Shown piece by piece: positions 39,001 to 46,301 of a DNA stretch of 64,000 nt (positions within the stretch are counted from its first letter, which is position 1; the number at the start of each line of letters is the position of its first letter). The stretch is from a bacterium. Its GTDB lineage: Bacteria > Armatimonadota > Zipacnadia > Zipacnadales > UBA11051. Location of the stretch: NCBI GenBank assembly GCA_021372615.1, contig JAJFUB010000121.1:62001-126000 (forward strand), given 5' to 3'. Position numbers and translations under genes: made by a program. A model generated the notes under the pieces. The model did not search any database and was not told the origin of the DNA. It saw only the letters and a program-made list of their open reading frames with translations.

Positions 39001-40781
39001 TCCGGAATGCGGCCGGAGATCAGGGCCTCCTGCCCGCGGAGCAGTTGCTGCAGCACCCCGTTCTCCAGCGGCTTGCGGTCGCCACTGAGGATCATGTACG
39101 TCAAAATCGGCGCCATCCCCGTGTTGTACCAGAAGAGGTTGTCCGACTCGCCGCTCACCCAGGCGTGCTGGTGCAGCGAGCGGAAGTGCAACTGCCCGGC
39201 CAGCTCGGCGTGGGCCCACAGCGGGCTGGGGTAGTACTTGTTGAAGTACCGACCAAGGGTGTAGAGCGCCAGGGCCGACCACTGCCCATGGCGCGAGCCG
39301 ACCGCGCCCGGCGTGCTGTTGAGGCCGTACGTCCCCTTGTCCTGGGGGTGGTTCAGGCGTCGGGCGAAGGCGTTCGTGACCTTCAGCCGCTCGGCGTCGG
39401 TGAAGGCCGGGCTCTCCTCGATGAGGTCCCAGAACAGGATCAGCATCATCGCGTTGTAGTGGTACGGCCCGGCCAGCGGATCGCGCTTGTTCTCGATCCG
39501 CTCCTCGTCAATCTCGGAGATCTCCTTCATGGCCTGGGCGTCGGGGAAGGCCAGGCGGATGACCTCGCGGGCCTGGAACGGGTCGCCGGTCATGTAGTAC
39601 ATGGCCATGCGCTTGCTGATGCTGTTCCAGCCGAAGTAGCCGACGGAGCCATAGCCCTTGGACGCCTCCCAGGTGTCGTAGCCGTTCTTGAGGTCCGGTC
39701 CCGTGGGGGACTGGAGACCCTTGCCCAGCTTCGTCTCCATCAGCCAGCCGAGGCTGAGCGACTTACCCGCGGGCCTGGCGGCCTTGAGGAGCCGGGTCAG
39801 GGCCTTGGCGCCCTCGGCCAGACCCACCTCGTCGCTCGCGCCGACGAGAACGGCGCTGAAGCCGTTGCCGTACGGGTTGTGCAGGGAGCGAAGCGAGTAG
39901 CCCTCCGGCCCCGGGTACTTCAGGTCCATGAGGCTGTAGTAGGTATCGTAGAGCCCGCAGGAGGTCTTGCTTGTCGAGCGATTGCCCAGCACGATGAGGT
40001 TGCCGACGAGGGGCACCGCGGCAGCGGGGTCGGTGTCCCTGATGATCGGCACCGCGACTCCGGTCAGCCCCTTGATCTCTCTTGCGATGGCCTGTGCGGC
40101 CTCCTGGCAGGCCTGGCTGCCATTGCTGACGATGCCGATGGCGGGCTTGCCGTCCTGCACCAGCGGAATGGTCGGGTGCATGTCCTTGAGCTTGTCGTAC
40201 ACCGGCGGGACGGGCGGCGGCGGAGGTGGGGGCGGGGGCGGCGGCGGCTCAATGCCCGACACAACTCTCACGTCACTCACCATCACTTTCGGCGTGGGGT
40301 CACGGTGGCTGTACAGGTAGATCTGGGCCCTCTCCGTGCCGGGCGGCGCGAAGCCCTGAGCCGTCACCTCGTCCCAGTCGGCCGTGACGCCGGTGCCGAG
40401 CGGCACCTGGGTGAACTGGCCGGAGGGCAGGAAGCGGAACTGCAGGTACGCGCCGCCGGCGGGCCGATCGGCGAAGCAGCGCGTCTTCACGCGCACCTCG
40501 TAGCCCAGCCCCGGCTTGACGTCAAAGGTCTGCGTGATGCCGATCTCGGCCGCGGGGTCCTGGTCGTCGAGGATGACGGCCTTGCCCTGGGGGGCGATGC
40601 TGGCCCGTGCCTTGTCCGTGCCGGCGTACTGCTGCCAACCCACCGGCAGGCCGTTGGCCTGGCCGCCCTGGCTGAAGTCGCCATTGGCGATGGGCACAGG
40701 GGTGAGCGGCGCCGCCTCCACGGCGGAGAGCCCGACGATCATCATGACGAGTGGCAAGGCAAGGCGCACGGAATCGGTCAC
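36090..40781 (-). CDS. Giant secreted multidomain polysaccharide-active protein with FG-GAP propeller
   Basis: 1563 residues from the GTG at 40781, which has GGAGG six bases upstream and leads directly into the signal peptide; upstream ATG and GTG alternatives add an unlikely 24-residue extension. Order: jelly-roll binding domain (about 25-175, IANGDFSQGGQANG), poly-proline linker, a GH67-N-terminal-like alpha/beta domain (about 200-330, GIVSNGSQACQEAAQAIAR), an (alpha/alpha)-barrel resembling polysaccharide lyases (about 350-660), beta-sandwich regions, and a C-terminal propeller with calcium-binding FG-GAP loops (ADLNGDGKKEAV, MDLNGDGKQEVI). The combination suggests a large extracellular lyase or hydrolase for uronic-acid polysaccharide; the catalytic residues could not be assigned. 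Confidence 0.8.
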   Translation of the reverse strand: MTDSVRLALPLVMMIVGLSAVEAAPLTPVPIANGDFSQGGQANGLPVGWQQYAGTDKARASIAPQGKAVILDDQDPAAEIGITQTFDVKPGLGYEVRVKTRCFADRPAGGAYLQFRFLPSGQFTQVPLGTGVTADWDEVTAQGFAPPGTERAQIYLYSHRDPTPKVMVSDVRVVSGIEPPPPPPPPPPPPVPPVYDKLKDMHPTIPLVQDGKPAIGIVSNGSQACQEAAQAIAREIKGLTGVAVPIIRDTDPAAAVPLVGNLIVLGNRSTSKTSCGLYDTYYSLMDLKYPGPEGYSLRSLHNPYGNGFSAVLVGASDEVGLAEGAKALTRLLKAARPAGKSLSLGWLMETKLGKGLQSPTGPDLKNGYDTWEASKGYGSVGYFGWNSISKRMAMYYMTGDPFQAREVIRLAFPDAQAMKEISEIDEERIENKRDPLAGPYHYNAMMLILFWDLIEESPAFTDAERLKVTNAFARRLNHPQDKGTYGLNSTPGAVGSRHGQWSALALYTLGRYFNKYYPSPLWAHAELAGQLHFRSLHQHAWVSGESDNLFWYNTGMAPILTYMILSGDRKPLENGVLQQLLRGQEALISGRIPDWALSSAALDFLNKAAYLTGDGRWITYRERTGMDTNVFRLGQSFWPEETIKPAMPLDLVGKWTINPIPKPMWQGRGTGFKLDESFLNGSFRSAPDAGGDFILLDGYNGASRNPYHTYDVLEYRLNGRTLLQGYMNQVLTSADGMVSPQVPMDGALRYRDVVGPMATAVGEVPNMPFCAWQRTLVHRTGKYGLIVDDLTFAEDSQNMKVSTLWQVVSGAWNPKEQAVRVQAPGSAVNLPGWVLWRAPEAKCTTNPPTPEMIALLDGYGAVLLRGRQPGQWLEMPFTVANEVSGELFADTLSYKDRGVVRFSLDGKPLGKDFDGYADGIVESQTSLGQVKLTAGQHVLRVEVIGPHPGVDLMNMALRGLSLKTPQAVSAGTASYFELRPGDVQGTTGGGTITMNWQGPVHKDGRRTAFYLLAQSAEGQPPLACLQIAPNAAALSLPAPGVASVGEFQKNRAKLALLAADHLYGHDMTSAGLQEAVLQADQPVNADWDFAGGKLCVVTAADTKLQLRLAAGAKLMADGQALPTTTADGLTTVTLQAGRVEITGAKPATDNAAALAALLQQGQQARTAALAEANRPVTPEGAAWAPALQANVGAKASSIVQMNSSQGPLLAIATDKVIHVLTPEGQPVRRFETDGNIRNLHWWDKPKLLLAGCVDEKLIAFDELGQRKWTFVSEMDPAVLEAAKQYWFKSAHPGIYGLGSGVFLDGQEQCFLGSACTLEIVDEQGKLVKRLPAFWGAGSHFWLNPRADGSTDLLFAKEPTESHAVYVLNNKKMDLHYSFHGVPAGHTYVGGWANMSRDHLCIADLNGDGKKEAVSEINGIWNRVTVWDEDGAPLYNAQFGPGDPIPTRNLRDLDIMDLNGDGKQEVIVATSAGLLVVLDCQLKKLWSVRLPVAATVLKAVTSQGAPALIVGLENGDVLQLGAQGKTTLRGHVDGTPNQIMGVTAGGKPQVVITTAKGMVAGFAY

Positions 40782-40994
40782 GGGGGGCCTCCACGTGGGT
40801 CGTGTCGCTTGGGTTGATATGTGCATGATGGCAACTCGGGGCGCAATAGTCAACCGCGCCCTGGGCGCGCCATGACGCCTGGCGCCTGCAGGGCGGGTGA
40901 ACGCTTTTGCCGATTTCTTACCGAATGCGTCTGAGGCGACAGCTTAGAATATAACGTTGCTACCTTTGGTTGCTCATGCCATAGAGGGCTGCTG

Positions 40995-41522
40995 ATGAAG
41001 CTGAGACATGTCATGCTGTGTCTGGCCCTGACGGTCGCCGCCGCTCACCTGGTCGGCTGCAGGCCGCCAAGCGGCGGGAGCGGAACGGCCGCCGCATCTC
41101 GCACGGTCCGCGTGCTCGCCTACATCAATGTCAGCAGCGGGTGTCAGCAGGCAACGGTGGACTTCCTCCAATCGCTGCCCGCCAAGTACCCGGGGGTGCA
41201 GGTAGAGCTAGTGGACTTCGGTGATGGTGGCGCGGGTGCGGCCCGCTGGGAGCAATCGGGCCTCAAGTGCATGACCCTGGAGATCAACGGTCACTCCATC
41301 GTGAAGTTCCCGGTAGACGGCGCGGCCAAGGTGATGGCGTTCCGCGCCCCGGCCGGGCTCTACTGGACCCACGAGGACCTGACGGCGGCGGTGCAGGCTG
41401 CCCTGCAGGGGACGCTGAAGCCGGCCACGGAGGAGGAGTTCCTGAGCGGGGGTGGCTCGGCGCCCAGCGAAGGCGACCTGCGCCAGTACCAGTCACAGCA
41501 CAAGCCGCCGGCGCGGCAGTAG
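40995..41522 (+). CDS. Thioredoxin-fold-like lipoprotein
   Basis: 175 residues. The signal peptide ends in the lipobox HLVGC (Cys22). After a Gly/Ser/Ala linker the mature part (about 38-120) reads VRVLAYINVSSGCQQATVDF and continues CMTLEINGHSIVKF, a pattern consistent with a thioredoxin-like fold that has one Cys in the first helix and one near the edge strand but no CxxC. It may be a periplasmic redox or metal-related protein. It stands alone on the plus strand. A TAGAAT stretch near 40945 could be part of its promoter but no good -35 is seen. A candidate small RNA locus follows it. Confidence 0.65.
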   Translation: MKLRHVMLCLALTVAAAHLVGCRPPSGGSGTAAASRTVRVLAYINVSSGCQQATVDFLQSLPAKYPGVQVELVDFGDGGAGAARWEQSGLKCMTLEINGHSIVKFPVDGAAKVMAFRAPAGLYWTHEDLTAAVQAALQGTLKPATEEEFLSGGGSAPSEGDLRQYQSQHKPPARQ

Positions 41523-41617
41523 CCTCACGGGGCAGCAGCACGAGATCAGACGGCCCGCCAGAGCGGCGGGCCGCTGTGTTCCAGGGGCAGACTGTGGGAA
41601 AGGTGGCCGTGGCGAAA

Positions 41618-41685
41618 TACGTAGAACTACGTACACAGAATACGCATCAATGCGCATTGGCCGCCAGCCGACACTATGGTTTACT
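41618..41685 (+). promoter_or_regulatory. Candidate NarL-type regulated promoter with two 7-2-7 sites
   Basis: TACGTAGAACTACGTA (41618-41633) is a perfect inverted heptamer pair with a 2-bp spacer, and TACGCATCAATGCGCA (41641-41656) is a near-perfect second one, centred 23 bp away (about two helical turns). TTGGCC (41657-41662) and TTTACT (41680-41685) with a 17-bp spacer follow. If transcription starts near 41692 the sites are centred near -43 and -66, as expected for activation by a NarL/FixJ regulator. Confidence 0.5.
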
Positions 41686-41691
41686 ACTTGT

Positions 41692-41826
41692 GATGAGCGT
41701 GAAACGGCGGTGCGGTAGCGGGGGGAAGCCCCCCGTGGCTTCCGAGTTTCGGACCTGGGCAGGGTACCGAAAGATGTCATCCGGGGGGCATTGATGAGCA
41801 GCCGCTATGCGGCTGTTCATCTTTTT
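41692..41826 (+). ncRNA. Candidate small RNA of unknown family
   Basis: About 135 bases with no convincing ORF lie between the predicted promoter and a very strong terminator. Internal hairpins include CGGGGGGAAGCCCCCCG (41719-41735) and CCGAGTTTCGG (41742-41752). It points towards, and stops 41 bp short of, the convergent response-regulator gene, so no gene follows on this strand. I compared it by eye with c-di-GMP, SRP, 6S, RNase P and tmRNA consensus features and found no match. Confidence 0.4.
41793..41826 (+). terminator. Strong rho-independent terminator
   Basis: A 13-bp stem (GATGAGCAGCCGC with GCGGCTGTTCATC, one G-U pair, TAT loop) is followed directly by TTTTT on the plus strand. 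The minus strand has no T-run on its 3' side, so it serves plus-strand transcription only. Confidence 0.9.
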
Positions 41827-41867
41827 CTGCCAGCACTTTGCCCGCCCCCTCTCCCTGTCGGCCCCGC

Positions 41868-42515
41868 CTAGCGGTCGTCTGACTCCAGGTTCAGGAAGAA
41901 CCGCGCCAGCTCCACCTCGTTGTGTAGCCCCAACTTCTGCATCGCGCGCGACCGATGCGTCTCGACCGTGCGGCGACTGATGAAGAGCTGCCTGGCAATG
42001 TCGGCGCTGGTCCGGCCGGTGGCCGCCAGGCGGATGATCTCAGCCTCGCGCTCGGTGAGCTGGTCCAGCTTGCGCTCCTCCGCGCTGGGCACCCCGTCCA
42101 CATAGGCCGCGTAGGCGTGCTGAGCCAGCATCGGGCTGAGGTGCTTCTCGCCGGCGACAGCCGCGCGGATGGCCCGCACCAGCTCCTCCGCGTCCTCCTC
42201 CTTGTTCACGAAGGCCATGGCTCCGGCTTGCATCGCCTCGCGCACGCGGGCCTCGGTGGCCTGCCCGGACATCATGACCACCGGCACCTCCGGGTGCAGG
42301 CGCCGGACCTGCTCGAGCAGCCCCAGACCCGCCGCGCCGGGCACGTACAGGTCCAGCAGCAGCACGTCCGGTCTCAGCTTCTCCAGCAGCGCCAGTGTCT
42401 CGGGGGCGTTGGCCGCCTGCCCGACGATGTCAATGTCCTGCTGTCCGTCGAGCAGCAGGCACAGACCGTACCTCACGATCTCATGGTCGTCGGCACACAA
42501 CACCCGGATACCCAT
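41868..42515 (-). CDS. NarL/LuxR-family response regulator, no kinase nearby
   Basis: 215 residues. The receiver domain (1-120) has the acidic pocket Asp9-Asp10, phosphoacceptor Asp55 (LLLDLYVPG), Ser/Thr switch in MMSG and Lys in VNKEED. The C-terminal GerE/LuxR helix-turn-helix (about 150-210) reads LTEREAEIIRLAATGRTSAD then RTVETHRSRAMQKLGL. Regulators of this class bind inverted heptamers as dimers. No histidine kinase gene lies in the window, so it is an orphan here. Possible targets are the divergent gene at 42673 or the convergent small-RNA promoter at 41618-41685. Small cytoplasmic protein with a clear ATG start. Confidence 0.95.
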   Translation of the reverse strand: MGIRVLCADDHEIVRYGLCLLLDGQQDIDIVGQAANAPETLALLEKLRPDVLLLDLYVPGAAGLGLLEQVRRLHPEVPVVMMSGQATEARVREAMQAGAMAFVNKEEDAEELVRAIRAAVAGEKHLSPMLAQHAYAAYVDGVPSAEERKLDQLTEREAEIIRLAATGRTSADIARQLFISRRTVETHRSRAMQKLGLHNEVELARFFLNLESDDR

Positions 42516-42672
42516 CGTGATCCCTATGCGTGCAAGAACTGCCCCCGAGCACGCCCGATTCTACAATCCTCGCCTACATCCTTCAACCCCAACGTGCATG
42601 CAGCCCTGGGCCGGCAGGCAGGAAACGACCGTCTCGCCGCGAAATGTCCCTACCACGCGAGGAGTATGGAAC

Positions 42673-43164
42673 ATGAACCAGGGCTGCCTGAAGGCCTTTG
42701 CTATCGTGCTGCTACTGCTCGGGGTGCTGCTGGGCTTCCTGGGGCTGGTCTTCGCTATCGCCCCGGGGCGGGCCGGCACTGGACTCGTCATGCTGGTGCT
42801 CGGCATCGCGATCATCGGCTTTGCGGCCACCCGCCTGAAGGCGATGCAGGCGCTGTCGCCGGAGGGGGTGGAGCAGCAGATCACCCGCGTGGCGGCGGAC
42901 TCCAACGGCGACCTCACCGTGGGCGCGCTAGCCGGACAGACCGGGCTGCCCGATAGCGCCGTGCGCGACGGCCTCCAGCGCCTCCTGGACAAGGGCCTGG
43001 CCAAGATCGAGTTGCGGGACGGCGTAGAGCACTACGTGTTCGCCGGTCTCAAGCAGGAGAAGATGATCAAGAAATGCCCGTACTGCGGCAATGAGTACCC
43101 CGTGAGCCAGGCCGGGCGGACCTGCCCCTCGTGCGGGGGCAACCTGGAGGTTCGGCCCCAGTAG
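42673..43164 (+). CDS. Membrane protein with winged-helix-like region and zinc ribbon
   Basis: 163 residues from the ATG at 42673, with GAGGAG eight bases upstream; the longer open frame is antisense to the regulator. Two membrane segments (about 5-30 and 35-52) are followed by a winged-helix-like block (about 65-115, ITRVAADSNGDLTVGALAGQ then GLPDSAVRDGLQRLLDKGLA) and a C-terminal zinc ribbon with CPYCGNEY and CPSCGGNLEV. Divergent from the response regulator across 157 bp, so the two may share control. It could be a membrane-tethered DNA-binding or scaffolding protein; no named family recognised. Confidence 0.75.
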   Translation: MNQGCLKAFAIVLLLLGVLLGFLGLVFAIAPGRAGTGLVMLVLGIAIIGFAATRLKAMQALSPEGVEQQITRVAADSNGDLTVGALAGQTGLPDSAVRDGLQRLLDKGLAKIELRDGVEHYVFAGLKQEKMIKKCPYCGNEYPVSQAGRTCPSCGGNLEVRPQ

Positions 43165-43184
43165 CCACGCCCCGGAGGGCGAGC

Positions 43185-43640
43185 CTAGACGGCGCGGCCG
43201 AGCAGGCGGTAGTCGCGGTTCTCGGCGAAGCCCCGCTTGCGGTAGAAGGCATAGGCCGGAGCGTGGCGGTTGGCGATCAGCTCGATGTGGGTGAGTCCCC
43301 GGCGCCGGTAGTGGTCCAGCACGTAGTCTAGCAGGGCCGAACCGACGCCCTGCGCCTGGCACTCCGGGGCCACCGCGAATTCCTCGATGGTGGCGCGCAC
43401 GTCCGCCAGGCTGCTGCAGAGGATGAACCCCTGCAGGACGCCATCACGCTCGGCCACGAAGCACTCGTGCGGGAAGAGCCGCAGCACGTCGTGGATGATC
43501 CGCGCGGCGGTCGCTTCATCCCAGGCGCCGCCGTAGCAGGGGGCAGACACGTAGGCGCGCTGGTACAGGCGCGCGCAGGCGGGGACGTCCGCGGCCAGCA
43601 ACGGCCTGATCGGCACAGCCGGAGACGAGGGTGCGTTCAT
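43185..43640 (-). CDS. GNAT-family N-acetyltransferase
   Basis: 151 residues from the ATG at 43640. The acetyl-CoA-binding motif is in AVAPECQAQGVGSALLDYVL (the Q-x-x-G-x-G/A loop) with the typical late strand IELIANRHAPAYAFYRKRGF. It belongs to the single-domain GNAT group acting on small amines or protein N-termini; the substrate is unknown. It diverges from the operon starting at 43740 with about 100 bp between. Confidence 0.88.
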   Translation of the reverse strand: MNAPSSPAVPIRPLLAADVPACARLYQRAYVSAPCYGGAWDEATAARIIHDVLRLFPHECFVAERDGVLQGFILCSSLADVRATIEEFAVAPECQAQGVGSALLDYVLDHYRRRGLTHIELIANRHAPAYAFYRKRGFAENRDYRLLGRAV

Positions 43641-43739
43641 GGCGGGACACGTGCCTCCGCAGATTCGTCCTTGCATCCCCTAGTGCACCCTGTGCTATCC
43701 TAGCAGCCAGGGCGCACACCCAGCACAGACGGAGTTGTC

Positions 43740-44741
43740 ATGAGCACCGAGATCCGCGGGCTCAAGGAGTCCGAGCTGCCGGACCACAGCCGGCTTGTCC
43801 ACCAGTCATACTACGAGTACGTCGCCAGCGGCGAGCGCACCTTCCTGGCCGACCCCGAATGGTGGCTGAAGGGAGCGCAGGCCGATCCGTACTACCGGCC
43901 GGAGCAGACCCGCGTCATGGTGATGGACGGCCGCCTCGTCGCGAGCGTGACCAACTACACGCGAGATGTCTACGCCGACGGCCGCATCGCCAAGGTCGGG
44001 TGCATCGGCAGCGTCTGCACTCATCCCGAGTACCGCCGGCGGGGGCTGGTGCGGCAGGTGCTGGCCGAGTCCATCGCGTGGATGGAGCAGAACGACTACC
44101 ACTGGTCCTTCCTGTTTGGCAAGGAGGATGTGTACGGCGGCAGTGGTTGGCGCATCGTTACCGCGTTCGAGTTGATCGCTGACCTGCGCCTGCGCGGCGA
44201 CGCTCCCACGGACGCCCAGGTCAGGCCCGCCGACCCCGAGCAGGACGTGGCGACGCTGGCCAACATCTACGAGCGCTTCAACCGCACCATGACCGGCCCC
44301 ATCGTGCGGACCGAGGCGTACTGGCGGCAGCGCGTGCTGCGCAGCCGCTTCGGTCGCACCCCGGCCTACTACCTCGTGGAGTTGGGCGGCTTTCCCATCG
44401 GCTATTTCGCCGGGGCGGACGGTCATGTCAACGAGATCGCCTGGCTAGACGCGCCGGCCCACCTCTTCGCCGCCATCCTCAGCCGCTGGTCGGGCACGCC
44501 CATCCGCTTCCATTGCTTTGTTGCCGACATGGTGCGCTACCTGCGGCAGATCACGGAAGTCCCAACGGCCGCGGCCCAGGCAGAACACGCCGGCGGCCTG
44601 ACCTTGCCGGAAGTCTACAAGGGGCTGTGGCGCTACATTGGCGATAGCTGCCGCTGTTTCCCGGAGATCGCCGACACAGACAGTCTGCGACGTTTCCTGC
44701 GGCAGCACGAGTACAACTTCTGGGGCGTGGACGGTTTCTGA
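43740..44741 (+). CDS. Eis-like GNAT acetyltransferase, shorter form
   Basis: 333 residues. ATG with GGAG five bases upstream. The first GNAT domain carries IGSVCTHPEYRRRGLVRQVL, the canonical acetyl-CoA pyrophosphate loop, and FGKEDVYGGSGWR. A second GNAT-like half follows, but the SCP2-type C-terminal domain of full Eis proteins (as in the gene at 8384) is short or missing. First gene of an operon with the CHAD, RdgB and glycosyltransferase genes; only 11 bp separate it from the CHAD gene. Confidence 0.82.
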   Translation: MSTEIRGLKESELPDHSRLVHQSYYEYVASGERTFLADPEWWLKGAQADPYYRPEQTRVMVMDGRLVASVTNYTRDVYADGRIAKVGCIGSVCTHPEYRRRGLVRQVLAESIAWMEQNDYHWSFLFGKEDVYGGSGWRIVTAFELIADLRLRGDAPTDAQVRPADPEQDVATLANIYERFNRTMTGPIVRTEAYWRQRVLRSRFGRTPAYYLVELGGFPIGYFAGADGHVNEIAWLDAPAHLFAAILSRWSGTPIRFHCFVADMVRYLRQITEVPTAAAQAEHAGGLTLPEVYKGLWRYIGDSCRCFPEIADTDSLRRFLRQHEYNFWGVDGF

Positions 44742-44752
44742 GGCGAGACACA

Positions 44753-45694
44753 TTGCCCAAGGCTTGGGTCGCTGACAACCTCCGTCCCGACATGCCGCTC
44801 GGACAGGCAGCGGCGCTGACCCTCAGCGTCAAGCTGCCGGAGGTCATGCACTACGAGAGTGCGGCCCGGGCCGGCAAGGTCTCGGGTATTCACGACATGC
44901 GCGTGGCCGCCAAGCGGATGCGCGAGGCCGTGCGGATGCTGCGGCCGGCCTTCAGCCGGGAGGCCCGCCGCAAGCTGCTGCCGGTGGTCGAGGAGCTGAA
45001 CGACGCCCTGGGGGAGGTGCGTGACCGGGACGTGCTGCGCCAGGCCTTCAAGCGGATGCTGCAGCACGACCCGCGCCTGGCGGACCTGCAGGCCGTGCGG
45101 CGGCGCCTCGCCAAGGAGCGGCGGTCCCACCACGCTCGGCTCCTCAGTGTCCTGGACGGACTGAAGCAGAGCGGCTTTGGCCGCAGGTACGCGCGGCTGA
45201 TGACGGAGCTGGAGCAGCAGGAGCCGTCACCCGGCGGGGCCGTGGTGGCCCAGTTCGCGGCGGAGGCCATCGGCTCCCGGCTGCAGGATGTCACGGACAA
45301 CCTGCACGCCATCACCGGCCGGTACCAGTGCGATCGGTTCCATCGGCAGCGCATCCGCGTCAAGCGGCTCAAGTACGCCCTGGAGCCCTTCCTGCCGCTC
45401 CTGCCGCCCGAGGCCGACGAGCTCTACGCCCTCGTCAGCGATCTGCAGGAGCTGATGGGCCTGATTCATGACGTGGATGTGCAGCGCGAGGTGCTGACGG
45501 TGTGGGTGGCGGCGCACGGGCTCAGCGAGGGCCTGCGGCGGGCCCTGCAGCAACTGGCCCGGGAGCGCGCGGGCCTGCTCACGCAGACGCGCGGGCACCT
45601 GCAGCAGATGCTCGCCCAGGACTGTGAGGGCCGCTTGCAGCGGGCCCTGCAGGACCTGGCGGACGCCAGCCCAGCCCCGCAGGTGGCAGGCTGA
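44753..45694 (+). CDS. CHAD-domain protein (polyphosphate-associated)
   Basis: 313 residues from a TTG at 44753; an ATG at codon 14 is an alternative. The sequence is rich in conserved basic helices typical of CHAD domains: GIHDMRVAAKRMREAVRML, EVRDRDVLRQAFKRML and FHRQRIRVKRLKYALEPF. CHAD proteins bind polyphosphate through these His/Arg/Lys faces and associate with polyphosphate granules. It is followed after one base by the RdgB gene, an inorganic-phosphate-releasing pyrophosphatase, which fits a phosphate or nucleotide housekeeping theme. No CYTH domain is fused. Confidence 0.92.
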   Translation: MPKAWVADNLRPDMPLGQAAALTLSVKLPEVMHYESAARAGKVSGIHDMRVAAKRMREAVRMLRPAFSREARRKLLPVVEELNDALGEVRDRDVLRQAFKRMLQHDPRLADLQAVRRRLAKERRSHHARLLSVLDGLKQSGFGRRYARLMTELEQQEPSPGGAVVAQFAAEAIGSRLQDVTDNLHAITGRYQCDRFHRQRIRVKRLKYALEPFLPLLPPEADELYALVSDLQELMGLIHDVDVQREVLTVWVAAHGLSEGLRRALQQLARERAGLLTQTRGHLQQMLAQDCEGRLQRALQDLADASPAPQVAG

Positions 45695-45695
45695 C

Positions 45696-46301
45696 ATGCT
45701 GGGCCGCTGCCGGCGCCGTCTGCTCGTCGCCTCCGGCAATGCGGGCAAGGTGCGCGAGATCGCGCTCCTACTGGCCGACTTGCCCCTGGAGGTCGTCGGT
45801 CTGGGCGCCGTGCCGGACATGCCCGAGCTGCCCGAGCCGTATGACACCTTCCACCAGAACGCCGCGAGCAAGGCCCAGACCGCGGCGGCGGTTGCTCGCT
45901 GCTTCGCCCTGGCCGACGACTCGGGACTGCAGGTGCCGGCGCTGGGCGACCGACCGGGTGTGTATTCCAGCCGCTACGCGCCGACCGATGCAGAGCGTAT
46001 TGCACGGCTGCTGGAGGAGATGAGCGGCCTGACCGGCGAGCAGCGCCGGGCCCGCTTCGTGTGCGTCGTCGCCCTGGCGGATGACGCGCGACTGCTCGGC
46101 CTCTGGGAGGGCGTCTGCGAGGGCTTCATCGCTGAAGAGCCCCGCGGCGCGGAGGGCTTTGGTTTCGATCCGGTGTTCCTGTATGGCGACCGGACCTTCG
46201 CACAAATGACTGCTGCCGAGAAGAGCCGGGTGAGCCACCGTGGCCAAGCCCTGCGCGCCTTCCGGCATGGCCTACCTGGACTGCTGAATGAGTGTGTCTG
46301 A
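45696..46301 (+). CDS. rdgB: Non-canonical purine NTP pyrophosphatase (RdgB/HAM1)
   Basis: 201 residues from the ATG at 45696, one base after the CHAD stop. Signature motifs are LLVASGNAGKVREI (nucleotide-binding SxNxxK), FALADDSGLQVPALGDRPGV and GAEGFGFDPVF. The enzyme hydrolyses dITP, ITP and XTP to monophosphates, keeping deaminated purines out of DNA. The size and motif set are complete, so it should be active. Its end overlaps the start of the glycosyltransferase by 14 bp. Confidence 0.95.
   Translation: MLGRCRRRLLVASGNAGKVREIALLLADLPLEVVGLGAVPDMPELPEPYDTFHQNAASKAQTAAAVARCFALADDSGLQVPALGDRPGVYSSRYAPTDAERIARLLEEMSGLTGEQRRARFVCVVALADDARLLGLWEGVCEGFIAEEPRGAEGFGFDPVFLYGDRTFAQMTAAEKSRVSHRGQALRAFRHGLPGLLNECV

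Noticed and set aside
41692-41826. Known riboswitch or housekeeping RNA
   Set aside because: Partial resemblance to c-di-GMP-I strings (GGTAGCGGGG, GGTACCGAAAG) but the core A-rich junction and GGGACGCAAAGCC are absent. No SRP, tmRNA, 6S or RNase P signature.
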